From Hexactinellida sp. DTS-2022 (taxonomy: Eukaryota; Porifera; Hexactinellida), in assembly GCA_028753945.1 (NCBI GenBank), contig JAPNXP010000006.1, positions 2,790,001-2,854,000 on the forward strand: a stretch of DNA of 64,000 nt, in the 5' to 3' direction. This document shows positions 34,391-45,460 of this stretch, in pieces. A program made the translations under genes and the position numbers. The first letter of the stretch is position 1. The number at the start of each line of letters is the position of its first letter. The notes beneath the pieces are model-generated. The model searched no databases and was not told the DNA's origin. It saw only the letters and a list, made by a program, of their open reading frames with translations.

Positions 34391-35112
34391 GGTTAAATTA
34401 CGGCAGATTCACCCAAAAAAACACATTAATTTAGTTTTGAAGGTGGGAGTTAGAATTTCACATATATGATGGAAGACATTATAGCTATTTCCAAACTGAA
34501 AACAAAATCTAATTATCTTCTATAAATTCGAAATTTTTTGGCTTGCAGTATTATGCTAATACAAAAGTCCCATAGGGGGATTTTTTCAGATTACACCTGA
34601 TAAGTGTGTGGTTTGCAAGATCATTATTTGCTAAAGACCTGTACTGTGTGATCTATCAGATAGATCATCGTTATGGGCGGTTGGTGGGCGGTTTAGAATT
34701 TTGATTAGATCTAAATAAAAAATATTCCGACCTTTTGAAACCAAAAAATGAATAAAAAGGTCATCTTTTCATGCGAAATTTGATAAAATGCTTGATAAAA
34801 ACAATTCCAAGTCATAATTCAAAAATGTAAACCGTCTACCAACTCCTTACGCTTATAATCTTTGAATATTGAATCTGATAACAAACATTGATGGCCGCAT
34901 TGCCAAATTACCGCATAATATCTACCACCACTTTTGGAAATCGCCCTATGGGAGATTTGTATTAGCCAAATTTTGAAACCGACCAAAAAAATAAAAAGTA
35001 TAATAGATAGGGACATTTTCTTTCTGGTTTATTGATTTGTATCGTATAGGTATATATTTCTCACAATTACAGATTAATACAAGAACTTTCATTCACGTGG
35101 GGTAATTTAACC
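34391..35112. mobile_element. TTAA-flanked element in the right terminal repeat
   Basis: Ends GGTTAAATTAC and GTAATTTAACC are inverted copies, flanked by TTAA at 34387-34390 and 35113-35116. Removing it rejoins the two halves of the larger element's terminal repeat. No coding capacity is seen. Confidence 0.75.
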
Positions 35113-35297
35113 TTAAGAGCACTGGAAAAGATAATCTTGATTTTTTAAAACGGCTATTTTTTTTTCGGGGTTAATTATTTTGACCCTCAAAATGCCCCTA
35201 TATCCAAAAAGGTTTGGTATGATTTGGTCTTACTTTGTGCCAAGTTTCACGCTTTTATCATCAAAAGCACAATTTTTCCACTAAGCGGCTGCACTAA

Positions 35298-37640
35298 TGG
35301 AGACATACTACATAGCGAGTTAAAAGGTTATTGCATGTATAGGATAAGATATGCTTGAAATCCCTTAAAAATAGTTTTAAGAATGGACCTCCCATGGTGA
35401 CAAATGACGTAGGAATGTTCAAAAGTTATTACATTAAAAGTATAATCCCGATTGAGTTGAAATTTTCAGTGCAGCTAGTACTTATTGTATCTGTTCAAAA
35501 ACACTATAATCTCAATTTATGAATTGTTCAGAGAGGGGCCTTAATTTTTCAAAATGATTGCCGGAGGCCCTTTTGAATTTGTCGCTATAAAAATGATTTT
35601 CGAGACCGGCATGGGAGCTTAAATCGCGAGATTTACCCTTAAGTATCAGAATCAGGCATAAAACTTAACTTTCCAGAGGTTGGTCACGGAATCTTAGATT
35701 TTGCCCCCACTACATTCGAAATCTAAAATTCACAAAATTGTAAAAACTCATTTTTTTAACAATGTAATCATCACCTCAAGGTGTCATGACCCATTTGTAT
35801 AGGTTGTACGTGTCATAAGGTTCAATTGATAAATTGGAAGTTTGTTTCTATCTTGTATCATCTCTGAGATTAATCATATTTAGCTAATTAATATAAATAC
35901 AAGATAAAAATAAATAGAAATAGAAAATCCCATTAACTTTCAGTTTCAATTGAAATTGAATTTACTTTCAGTTTCAATTTAATTTACCTAACCGTCGAAG
36001 GATAACTTATATAATTATTAACACCAATTTAAGGTAACTAAATTTATAAAGTTTAATTATTTGTTATGAATATTAATTTAAAATTTATTTGGCTACCATT
36101 TTTTTTTCGCACACTCGATAACCCCTATAAACGAATTGGAAACACCTCTATATTTAAATACAAACTGAATTTATCATGATTTAATGTGTCAGTATATTAA
36201 TAAGTGCAAGAGTATTTCTTGCAGATGGAAATATACTCACATAATTTGTCGTTGTTATAGAATGTATATCCGTGACCTTCGTTATATAAGGCCTTACTAC
36301 TGGGTAGATTTTGCTGGACCATGGATTACTTAAAGGCCATTGATTATTGGCTAACATATCTTTATCTCAATAGCTAGTATTGACAGACCGGAGAAATGCA
36401 TTATAATTATATAGGAAGTTAGGAACATGATATCAAGGCATACAATACACCCTTTAGAATTGTGATATATCGCCATTTGATTACGTAATCACTACTTTTC
36501 GTGGGAAATATCGTGTTTTTATAGCCTGCTTTTGACATAGTTAAACTCGTTATAAATGTTCAAAATTGGAACATTAATGAGATTATTAGCACTTAATTCT
36601 TTATATGTAATACAATCATTATCTCAAAGATTATTGAAGTTAGGCCTAGAAAATGTATTATCAATGAATAGGAAGTTACCAATTTCGGATAGATCAGTAC
36701 TAGCATAGTTTACATAAAATAGATAGTTTTTGAGTTATGGCTCATTTTAGGGAATACGCATTTCCCTGGCAACCGAGGAATGTGTCAACATTCCATAATA
36801 AAATCAATATATTCCATTCAACTAGTTATGGACATCCTCATGTTCCAATTTTGAACATTTATAACGCGTTTAACTATGTTAAAAGCAGGCTATAAAAACA
36901 CGATAATTCCCACGAAAAGTAGCGATTACGTAATTAAATGGCGATATATCACAATTCTAAAGGGTGCATCGTATGCCTTGATATCATGTTCCTAACTTCC
37001 TATATAATTATAATGCATTTCTCAGGTCTGTCATTACTAGCTATTGAGATAAAGATATGTCAGCTAATAATCAATGTCCTTTAAGTAATCCATGGTTCGG
37101 AGTAGTAGTAAGGCCTTATATAACGAAGGTCACGGTATATCTTAATTTTCAATTAGAAAATAGAAGCGTACTCGATTTCACAAGTTGAATCAATATAATT
37201 ATTACAAGTTGAATAGAATTAGATTTAACAGTTTTACTGAAATTGAAGTGTGAGTAAACAAAGAAATTTCAACACCCATATATTTCATGGATTAATCGCT
37301 TTAATAAATTTCCTCTTCTCCCATCAGAAGCAAAAATTTATTGTGAATCCAATGGTGAAATAAAAATTGCGGGTTTAGTATAACATTTTTTGAGTTATGG
37401 ACAAGACAAATTTTCAAAAGTGTCAAAGTGGTATTGAAAAATGGATTATCAAAAATTTGGCTCGAGACGCACATCTGTAACATATGAGACACCGATGCTA
37501 AATTTTGAGCTCCGGGGCAATCTAACTCTGCCCTGTAGAGCGGACACGGACTAAAAAAACCTAAAAAAAACCAAGGCAGTAATATTAGAACTGGCCACTA
37601 TACTATAGTATATTCGGCACAGTAATAATATAAGGAATTT
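35298..37640. repeat. Right arm of the composite inverted repeat
   Basis: From about 35690 this matches the left arm (18411-19430) in inverted order, then ends in a palindrome unit, CTATACTATAGTATATTCGG, at about 37598. The stretch 35298-35690 has no gene that I can see. The fold-back element 36270-37135 is inserted. Confidence 0.6.
36270..37135. mobile_element. Fold-back element, 866 bp
   Basis: Arms of about 290 bp start CCGTGACCTTCGTTATATAA and are inverted copies. The middle (36600-36880) is homologous to the middle of the element at 328-977, although the outermost ends differ. Flanks share TATAT. Confidence 0.7.
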
Positions 37641-38871
37641 GTTGACTTACTCAACTTACCGTGGTTAATATTGCAAAACTAATTATCTAACTAATAATAT
37701 AATTTATTATCTATACATAATTAATGAATGGCATTAAACTCATGATGCTTTAAGATAGAAACAAACTTCTAATTTATCAATCGTTCCTTCTACTGTAACA
37801 TCTGGATATATGGGTCTAATCACACTGAGGCTTTCTGATGGCGAAAAAATCTAAAATTGCAGCTGTGCCAACAGCATTTTCCTTTGGAGGCACTATCCAT
37901 TACCAGCCAGTAGCCACCAAAAGATAGTGCCTACAAAGGGAAATGCGTCATTTTGGATTTTTTATATACTATATATAATATTATATATATAAATTAGTTT
38001 ATTCTTTCGGCAATATTATCTACAGTTAATTTAATTTCGTCTAAACATTTTGCTTTATTTAATTTTATCTAATTTACCCCATTTTATATTAATAATTAAT
38101 ATAATTAAATATAATTAATTCGAATTCACTAGTAGAATCAATTTATTTATCGCAAGTTGAAACAATAGAGTAAGAATTAACAAGTAGAATCAATATAATT
38201 AATACAAGTTGAAATAATAGAATTAGATTCAATATACCTTATTATAGGAAATTAACGCGCCCATGAAATTTACGCGAATTTCTCCAAATCGCGTTAATTT
38301 CCTTCGCGTTAATTTCATGGAGCGTTAATTTCCATTACCTTATTTTCTTGCTGTTTAGCAAAATTATACAATGGATGGACAAACTTCCGAGCTACATATT
38401 TTCAGATGTGCAACTAGTTTGAAAGGATATACCATGTCTATCAAGTAGATTGGAAGCCTATTTGGGCACAATAATAGTATTCAATCAGGAGATTAATAAT
38501 CCTTTTTATAAAAATTATTCGCGTTAATTTCATGTATTTGAAAATGTTCAGTTCCAATTCGCGTTAATTTCATGGAGCGTTAATTTCTTTCGCGTTATTT
38601 TCCATAATATGGTAATCATTACAAGTTGAAACAATAGAATTAGATTTAACACTAGTAGTAAAACTGAAGTATAAACCTAAATTGTGGCAAAAAATGTATG
38701 CACCTATCTGACGCAAAACTTTATGGTGAATCCAATGGTGTAAAAAAATAGGTCTTTAGTATCAATATTTTTGAGTTATGGCCCAGAAAAATTTTCAAAG
38801 GTGTCAAAGTGGTATTTAAAAAATGGTTATCAAAGGTTTGGCCCGAGTTGCACATCTGTAACATATGGGAC

Positions 38872-39748
38872 CAGGCTTTCATCCAGGAAAAAATTACCCC
38901 GCTCCTAGATTTTGTTAGAGCTCGTTCAGTTTAAATTTTGTACGCCTAGATCTATGGGAGCATCTCTCGATACTGTAGGTAGGGCTTACAATCCCGGACA
39001 TATTTTGCAATCCCGGGATTTCGCGATTGACTTTTTTCTAATCCCGGGATTCCGGGATTCCGGGATTAACATTTGTCTAATTCCGGGATCCCGGGATTTC
39101 GGGATTAGACAAAGAAACCCAAGGGTGCCTAATAAACCACCTTCACACTTTAATATTTTGTTACATGCTTTGCATTGAGCCAGCTTACCACGTACAGCTC
39201 TCAGAAAATATTTCCATATTTCTGCAACAGTAAAATTTTGAAATTAGTACTTTCAGCCTAGGTAGATAATTTAATATTTATAGAATTCTATAATATTAGT
39301 CATAATTTAATTAAATGGGAATCTTCGATTCATCGTTTGTTAAATTTTAACAACAATGACCACAAAGATTATCATTGAACACTGAATCCAAATAAGAGTT
39401 GATAAGAAATTATATGCATCCTACAAGTGGATGATTGTTTGTCTAGCTAGGGAATCTAATTAAATATGTTTGGATCATACAAGCAAACCTGTCCCATTCT
39501 TTGACTGCAATTAAAGCCATTAGATACCAAGTTCGGAATCCCGGGATTGAGAAATAATCCCGGGATTGGAAAACGGGATCGGGATTTAAAAAACAAATCC
39601 CGGGATATAATCCCGGAGGTGAAATGGATCGGGATCCCGGGATTGTAAGCCCTAACTGTAGGCCTAGAATCGATTTTTGTACGCCTAGATAAAATCCTTC
39701 CAAATTACGCTCCTTTAGGCGCGCCCAGCACGCCTGGATAACACCCTG
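38872..39748. mobile_element. hAT element of the CAGGCTTTCATCC family
   Basis: CAGGCTTTCATCCAGG and CCTGGATAACACCCTG are inverted-related ends, flanked by TATGGGAC at 38864-38871 and 39749-39756, a perfect 8-bp duplication. It is itself split by the element at 38980-39654. Its flank lies in the array-ended repeat. Confidence 0.85.
38980..39654. mobile_element. Nested hAT-like element with AATCCCGGG repeats
   Basis: TAGGGCTTACAATCCCGG and the exact complement form the ends; ACTGTAGG flanks both sides (38972-38979 and 39655-39662). Both ends carry runs of ATCCCGGGATT, each a small palindrome. No transposase remains. Confidence 0.85.
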
Positions 39749-40020
39749 TATGGGACACTTATGCTAAAAAATTGAGCTCCGGGGTAATCATACTCTGGCC
39801 TGTCGAGCGGATACGGACTTAAAAAAACCAAGGCTGTCATTTAAATACTGGTCCACTACGTAGTAGTCGGCACAGTGTTAATAAACCAAGGCAGTAAGAT
39901 TATAACGGCTTATATGCTATAGTATAGCCAGCACGGTAAGAAAAAACATCGAAGGCAGTGATTTTAATACTGGGCCACTATACTATATTATCCTATTAGT
40001 GTGTTCACTAGTGGGCACAG

Positions 40021-40725
40021 TAAAATAGTACCCTTAGGTTATTTGAATGTGTTATGTTAATGCGAAAGTTCTGTTTCAATTGCGCAATTTCCGTACTTCT
40101 CATTGTGCAATTCATTGAGTTACTGTTAGCTGTTATTGGTCAGAATTTGAAGAAGGATATCAGGTTGTTGTACACAATATCAAGAAAGTAAAGAGACTCC
40201 CAGGAACAAAAGAAGCAAAGAAATACTTAGACCGCACCGCCCCCCCCTCCCCCCACTATTTGGATTTATTTTCTCCAATATGTAGTAAAATATTAACATT
40301 TTCTATACATGTAGTGGTTAAGGACCAGATTCCGAGAAGCGGACATCACTATACAACGGACAAACGCCATGTCCCCAATGTGTCCGTTATTCGGAGATTC
40401 CACTGTAGGTATATAGTTCATTTACCCACATTACTAGAATAACTATTACTAGTTAGTACAATGTCGGAGTAGAGACCGCGAGATTAACAGACAGGTATTG
40501 GACTAATTCCTCTCCAAAAAGCATATTAATTCTTCTAATTTAGATGAACATTCTACTTCAGCCAAAATCTGGAAGTGGTCATTCTATCCAGAAACGTTGG
40601 TTTGAGGATTTTTCTAGGCTAAAACTTGCAGAAAACTTAAAATCTTTATAATTCATCAGTTTCAATTGGGCATTAGATCATTGTCGCCTAAAACCTGCTG
40701 ATATGAATTTGTGTGAGCATATGCC
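40021..40725. other. Region with no supported gene
   Basis: It contains a pogo-like fragment (about 40323-40408, ending TTATTCGGAGATTCCACTGTA-like) and AT-rich sequence. The last 250 bp may be the 5' side of the hAT transposase gene found after 41784, but I see no clear domain. Confidence 0.35.
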
Positions 40726-41783
40726 CATGTCCTACTTAATATACGGCCGTTTATGTCACAGAGAAGGCCAAAAAATAGAAGGCCAGTTTATAAATTTAAT
40801 TCTAGGATAAACTATGCCTCCTACTGTTATTATATGGGTTGTATAGGGGGTAATCAACCATTGAGCGTCCTATAGAACCGCAACCACTTTTGAGGATCTC
40901 AGATTTGTGGTTAAGCTGTTTAGGCGCCATTTAATGTTGACGCCTTGACGGTAGCAATTTATGGTAAAGTGAAAAATAATTCAAATATCCTAAATTTCAT
41001 TTTCTTCTTACTTTCTAATACTTTTACAGGAATACTAAAATAGGGATATATTTCATACCTCAAATGCTACTAAATCACAAAATGGCGACATTCTAAAAAT
41101 ATAAAATTTATAAGCAACCACATGCTAAAGTTCAAGTGGTAGCCGAGTGACAACTATCTATTTTCGTCCATAAAACGTATATAATTGCTGATTTATATAT
41201 ATACGTAGTATTCATTCTCATTATATATTCTGAAATGTTTACTAAGCATATTTGCAAAATATCTTCATTTTCTCGTAGTTATTTTAGACTCGAATTGTAT
41301 ACATAGTTATTTGTATTGTCATCATTAAATGGCGCCTAAACAGCTTAACCACAAAACTGAGATTCTCAAAAGTGGTTATAATTGACTCGCAATGGTTGAT
41401 TACCCCATATACAACCCAAATAATAATATGAGGCATACAGTATATACTCTAATTGTAGCCCCTATTCGAATAATCGCCTACCTCCAATAATAGCCCCCAA
41501 ATTAGCAAATATAAATTTACTACCGGTACCGTGAGTAAATTTATTTATCTAATATTAGTCGCAATACGATTATCAACTGAGTATACTAAATAAATTGTAT
41601 CAATATGTGATATTCTCGTAAAGTCACAAAAATTATTGGTCAGAAAATGGCCTAAAAACAATAATCGCCTAGGCTACTATTCGAGTAAATACGGTAGTTT
41701 AGCTTAGAATGAAATTTATAAACTGGCCTTCTATTTTTTGGCCTTCTCGGTAACCTACACGGCCGTTTATTAAGTAGGCCATG
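40726..41783. mobile_element. Non-autonomous DNA element with 7-bp target duplication, 1.06 kb
   Basis: Ends CATGTCCTACTTAATATACG and the near-complement GCCTACTTAATAAACGGCCG match the ends of 328-977. ATATGCC flanks both sides (40719-40725 and 41784-41790). A second inverted pair lies inside (AGCTGTTTAGGCGCCATTTA at 40916 and its complement at 41329). A pogo-like relic with TATTCGAATAATCGCC lies at 41460-41700. Confidence 0.75.
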
Positions 41784-41857
41784 ATATGCCCTTTCCTTGG
41801 AAAGATAAGTTTAATGGATGGAACAATTTCTAGACGGGTCGTGATGGAATCCAGAAG

Positions 41858-42121
41858 CAACGGCGGATTCCTGGGGGGGCATGGGGGGCAATAGCCCCTC
41901 CCCCCAGTATTTCAACTTTTGAATAACTGAAATTAATTAGTAAACAAGAAAGATTATATAATTTATTGGAAATTCTAATAGGATTAATGCGTATTAGCTA
42001 GCATGGACAAATTGTAGTTTTAGTATACGTATGTACTGTGTCGTATTCTATAACGAAATCAAAAATTAGCTCTGATAAGTCAAATTTCCCCCCCCCAGAA
42101 TTTTTAAAGGATCCGCCAATG
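41858..42121. mobile_element. hAT MITE, 264 bp
   Basis: CAACGGCGGATTC and a right end whose complement is CATTGGCGGATCC are inverted-related. TCCAGAAG flanks both sides (41850-41857 and 42122-42129). Confidence 0.8.
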
Positions 42122-42148
42122 TCCAGAAGCACAATTATATGTGGTATC

Positions 42149-42885
42149 TGTTAAAGATGTCAATGAATTGAACTGATGTTATTCGTTTAGATATATTTAG
42201 TCAGTATTGAATAGGACTAGAGATTTACTTATTATATATATACACTAACCGGCCAAAAGTATTTCAACAGTAATAGTTTGTATTCATACATTCAAGCTTC
42301 TTGAACATAATAACTTGTATAGATGCTTCCGCATCGAGTTTTATATAAGACGATATGTTAACTATAATAAAATAGCAAAAGTTTTGAATTTACATTTTTA
42401 TGGAGGTGTTAACCTCATTAACTATATAATGAACTAATTAAATGCATAATTTCTAATCATTCAGAGGTAATTAGAATATATAAATTCTGATTGCAAATTT
42501 GGATTCCAAATGGTCGATTTACTGTAGGTGCATAGTTTCAAATCATTACTATTATTTTCTAATGAGATACAGCCACATTTCAATTTGTGCCACTTGTGCC
42601 ACAAGTGGCACTGTGGCAGCGACACTTATGCCACTTCATGCATATTGGTTAAAAATTACTTAAAATCACAATTTTATGAAATTTATACCTATAGCAAGAT
42701 AGTTAAAGTCATTTTAGAGAAGTTTAAAAAGCCGTTAATAGGATACAAGAGAAACATTGGGTCTGGAATAAAATTGCTGTTGTTGAAATACTTTTGGTCG
42801 GTTAGTGTATAGTAGCTTTACGTTAGTTAGTTTTATTCTCTATTTTTAAAGTCTTCTCTGATCATCTATTTTATTATATTTTACA
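42149..42885 (+). repeat. Left LTR of the Copia element, split by a mariner MITE
   Basis: Excluding the element at 42243-42807, the LTR differs from the right LTR at two positions that I can see. Confidence 0.85.
42243..42807. mobile_element. Tc1/mariner-like non-autonomous element in the left LTR
   Basis: CACTAACCGGCCAAAAGTAT and CACTAACCGACCAAAAGTAT (complement of the right end) are inverted copies, with TA on both sides. The 94-codon frame inside has no transposase motif. Confidence 0.8.
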
Positions 42886-42909
42886 TGGTAGCAGAGAGTG
42901 GTTACAATA

Positions 42910-44627
42910 ATGGCTAATTCATTTAAGACACCACCAAATTTGAGAGAAGATATTTCATATGATCAATGGAAAAGCAAATTCAGCTTTGGAAAACCTTTAC
43001 TGATTTGCCAGATGCAAAACAGGGTCCAGCGATTTGTTTAGCTCTTACAGGTAAGGCACGAGAGGCAGTTTTAGAACTTGATATTGAAGCTATCAGTTGT
43101 GAGGATGGAGTTAAGTCATTACTTGAGAGATTAGATAAATTATATTTGAGAGATCGTGATCAAACTATATATGCAGCTTACGAAAAGTTTGAAAAATTTG
43201 TACGCCCGTTAGATATGGGGATGGCTGATTATCTGATTGAGTTTGATAGGTTATATGACAAAATTAAATTGTATAATATTAAACTCCCGGATCCAGTACT
43301 TGCTTACCGTGTATTAAAAAGCTCGAATATTACTGCAGAAAAAGAACAATTGGCTCGAGCTACTTTATCTGAACTTACCTATAGTAACATGCAAAGTCAA
43401 CTGAGGCGAATATTTGATGAAATAATAACATCTAAATCTACGGATTCCATAAAAGTTGAACCAATATATCAAGCATGGCAAGATGATAACTTGACCTATT
43501 ACAGTTCTCGAGGACGGAAAAACATAAATACTAATAATTATAATGGTAAATTTCAACAATTTAAGAGGCAAGAATATCCTAATAAATGGAACGTGCACAA
43601 ACAAAATTATTCTAAGAAAACGAATCCTTTAAACTTGCATGGAAAGCCAACAAAATGCCACATTTGTGATTCTATCTTTCATTGGGCTAATCTGTGTCCA
43701 CGACGACGCAACTTTGATAAGGATAATGTTAACTATATTTGTATTGGTTCAGATGTCATTAGTGACACAGCAGGGCAAGAGATAAATATAACTCTAATTA
43801 CTAAACATCAAACTGATTTGGAGTATGATATTAAAGAAGTCTTTAGTACTGCAATTCTAGACTCTGGATGCACCCGAACAGTTTGTGGGGAAACGTGGCT
43901 GCAATGCTATCTTGACACATTAGATGAAAATGACCTTGAATCAGTAAGGACACAACAAAGTCTTACCAAATTCAAATTCGGAGATGGAAAGGTATATCAT
44001 TCTGACAGAAGAGTATCATTTCCTGCTGAAATTGGTGGCTTAAATATATTTATTGAAACTGATGTAATTGACAATGATCTTCCGCTACTCTTAAGCCGAT
44101 CGTCAATGAAAAAGGCTGGTGCAAAGTTGGACTTCGAAAATGACAAAGTAGTCATGTTTGGGACTGCACAAGATTTATTGTTTACTTCCAATGGACATTA
44201 CTGCATACCATTAAACAGGCGAAGAAAAGTTATTGATGAAATAAGTTTTGATAAATTAACTACAAAAGTTTTGTTTGCTAACACTTTAGAAGGAAAATCA
44301 ATGAAAGAAAAAGAAGCTATTGCTCTTAAACTTCATAAACAATTTAGTCATCCAACAAGCAATAGACTCAAAAGACTACTATCAGATGGTGGAGTTAATG
44401 ACAAAGATCTTTTTCAAATGATTGAAGATGTTGAATTTAAGTGTGAAGTGTGTACAAAATACAAACGTCCTTCTCCAAAACCAATTGTCTCTTTTCCATT
44501 AGCAAAGGAATTCAATGAAACTATAGCTATGGATTTAAAAGTATATGTTGGACACTATATACTTCATTTAATTGACCATGCAACTCGATTCAGTGCGGCC
44601 ACTGTGATATCTTCTAAAACGAAATAA
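42910..44627 (+). pseudogene. Copia Gag, protease and N-terminal integrase
   Basis: ATG at 42910 opens MANSFKTPPNLREDISYDQW; a one-base shift near 42975 moves to the main frame, which is open for 553 codons. Gag helix region to about 43500; zinc knuckle CHICDSIFHWANLC (CX2CX4HX4C) at about 43656; protease AILDSGCTRTVCG at about 43850; pre-integrase finger with HKQFSH and CEVCTKY; then the first catalytic Asp in AMDLKVYVGHY at about 44530. A TAA at 44625 cuts it in mid-integrase. Not functional as a single polyprotein. Confidence 0.8.
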
Positions 44628-45460
44628 AATATTATTTCAAAAGTATTTCTAATTTGGATAAGTATTTTTGGTCCTCCCAAACAAATATTAACAGATAATG
44701 GTGGTGAGTTTAACAATGATACATTTAGAGAAATGGGAGAAAAGCTCAACACGAATATAAAACGACTGCCGCGGAAAGTCCTTGGTCAAACGGCATAAAT
44801 GAGAGACACAATGGCTTATTACAAAACATGATACATAAAACTATTAGTGACACAAAATGTTCTCTGGAAATAGCAGTAGCATGGAGTGTCTCGTCAAAAA
44901 ATGCGCTTGCAAATATTTATGGCTATAGCCCCAATCAATTAGTGTTTGGAAAGAATCCAAACTTTCCTTCTATTCTACATGATAAACTTCCTGCTTTGAA
45001 CGATAAGACCAGTTCTGATACAATGTGTGATAATCTAAATGCTATGCGGGTTTCAAAAATAGCTTTCTTTGAGGCTCAATCTGATGAAAAATTGAAAAGA
45101 GCAATACGACACCAGACGAGACAATCTACGTCTCTAATTTTTGAAAATGGTGACTCTGTATTTTATAAAAGAGATAAAACAGATGAATGGAAAGGACCTG
45201 GAAGAGTAATAGGCACGGATCATAAAGATGTATTGATTAAACATGGCTCTAATTACGTCCGCGTGCACCCATGCAGAGTGGTTCACGAATTTCCTAAAAC
45301 AAATGAAGTTGTAACTCAAATAAAATCTGCTAAATCAAGCGAACAACTTTCACAACTTAATAACACGGATAGTGAAAGTGAAATTGAGGAACAAATAAGT
45401 GATCTCAAAGACAAAGAGAGCAATTGCTGCCAAAAAACAAGTCGTATAATCCTAAGTTGA
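44628..45460 (+). pseudogene. Copia integrase, C-terminal half
   Basis: After the stop the frame reads ILTDNGGEFNN (second Asp), shifts within AAAACGACTGCCGCGG near 44765, and continues with SPWSNGINERHNG (catalytic Glu). The ATG-led frame from 44828 covers YGYSPNQLVFGKNP and the C-terminal DNA-binding part (VFYKRDKTDEWKGPGRVIG), typical of Copia. At least one stop and one frameshift. Confidence 0.75.

Larger units (their letters stand above)
27774..35297 (-). mobile_element. Large transposon with about 300-bp inverted ends and a nuclease-type gene
   Basis: Left end TAGTGCAGCCGCTAAGTG and right end complement TAGTGCAGCCGCTTAGTG start an inverted repeat. It continues through TGTGCTTTTGATGATAAAA and CATACCAAACGTTTTTGGAT to TTATTCTCAGATTCGTGC near 28015; on the right this is split by the TTAA element at 34391-35112. 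Without that and the hAT insertion at 32090-33362 the element is about 5.5 kb. One minus-strand gene fills it. I could not identify a target duplication, so the exact borders are provisional. The superfamily is not one I can name. Confidence 0.65.
37641..40020. repeat. Further copy of the array-ended repeat family with nested hATs
   Basis: The block at 37640-37960 repeats 19860-19980 and 19600-19770 (AAAGATAGTGCC, GGAAATGCGTC). The block at 38690-38871 plus 39757-39850 repeats 37260-37560 (TTTGAGTTATGG, CACATCTGTAACATATG, GAGCTCCGGGG). It ends in inverted palindrome units at about 39860-40020. At 38262-38600 GCGTTAATTTC words repeat. The hAT pair at 38872-39748 is inserted. Confidence 0.55.

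Noticed and set aside
38912-39178. 88-codon frame with repeated PGSRDF-like words
   Set aside because: It is the translation of the ATCCCGGGATT repeats of a nested hAT-like element.
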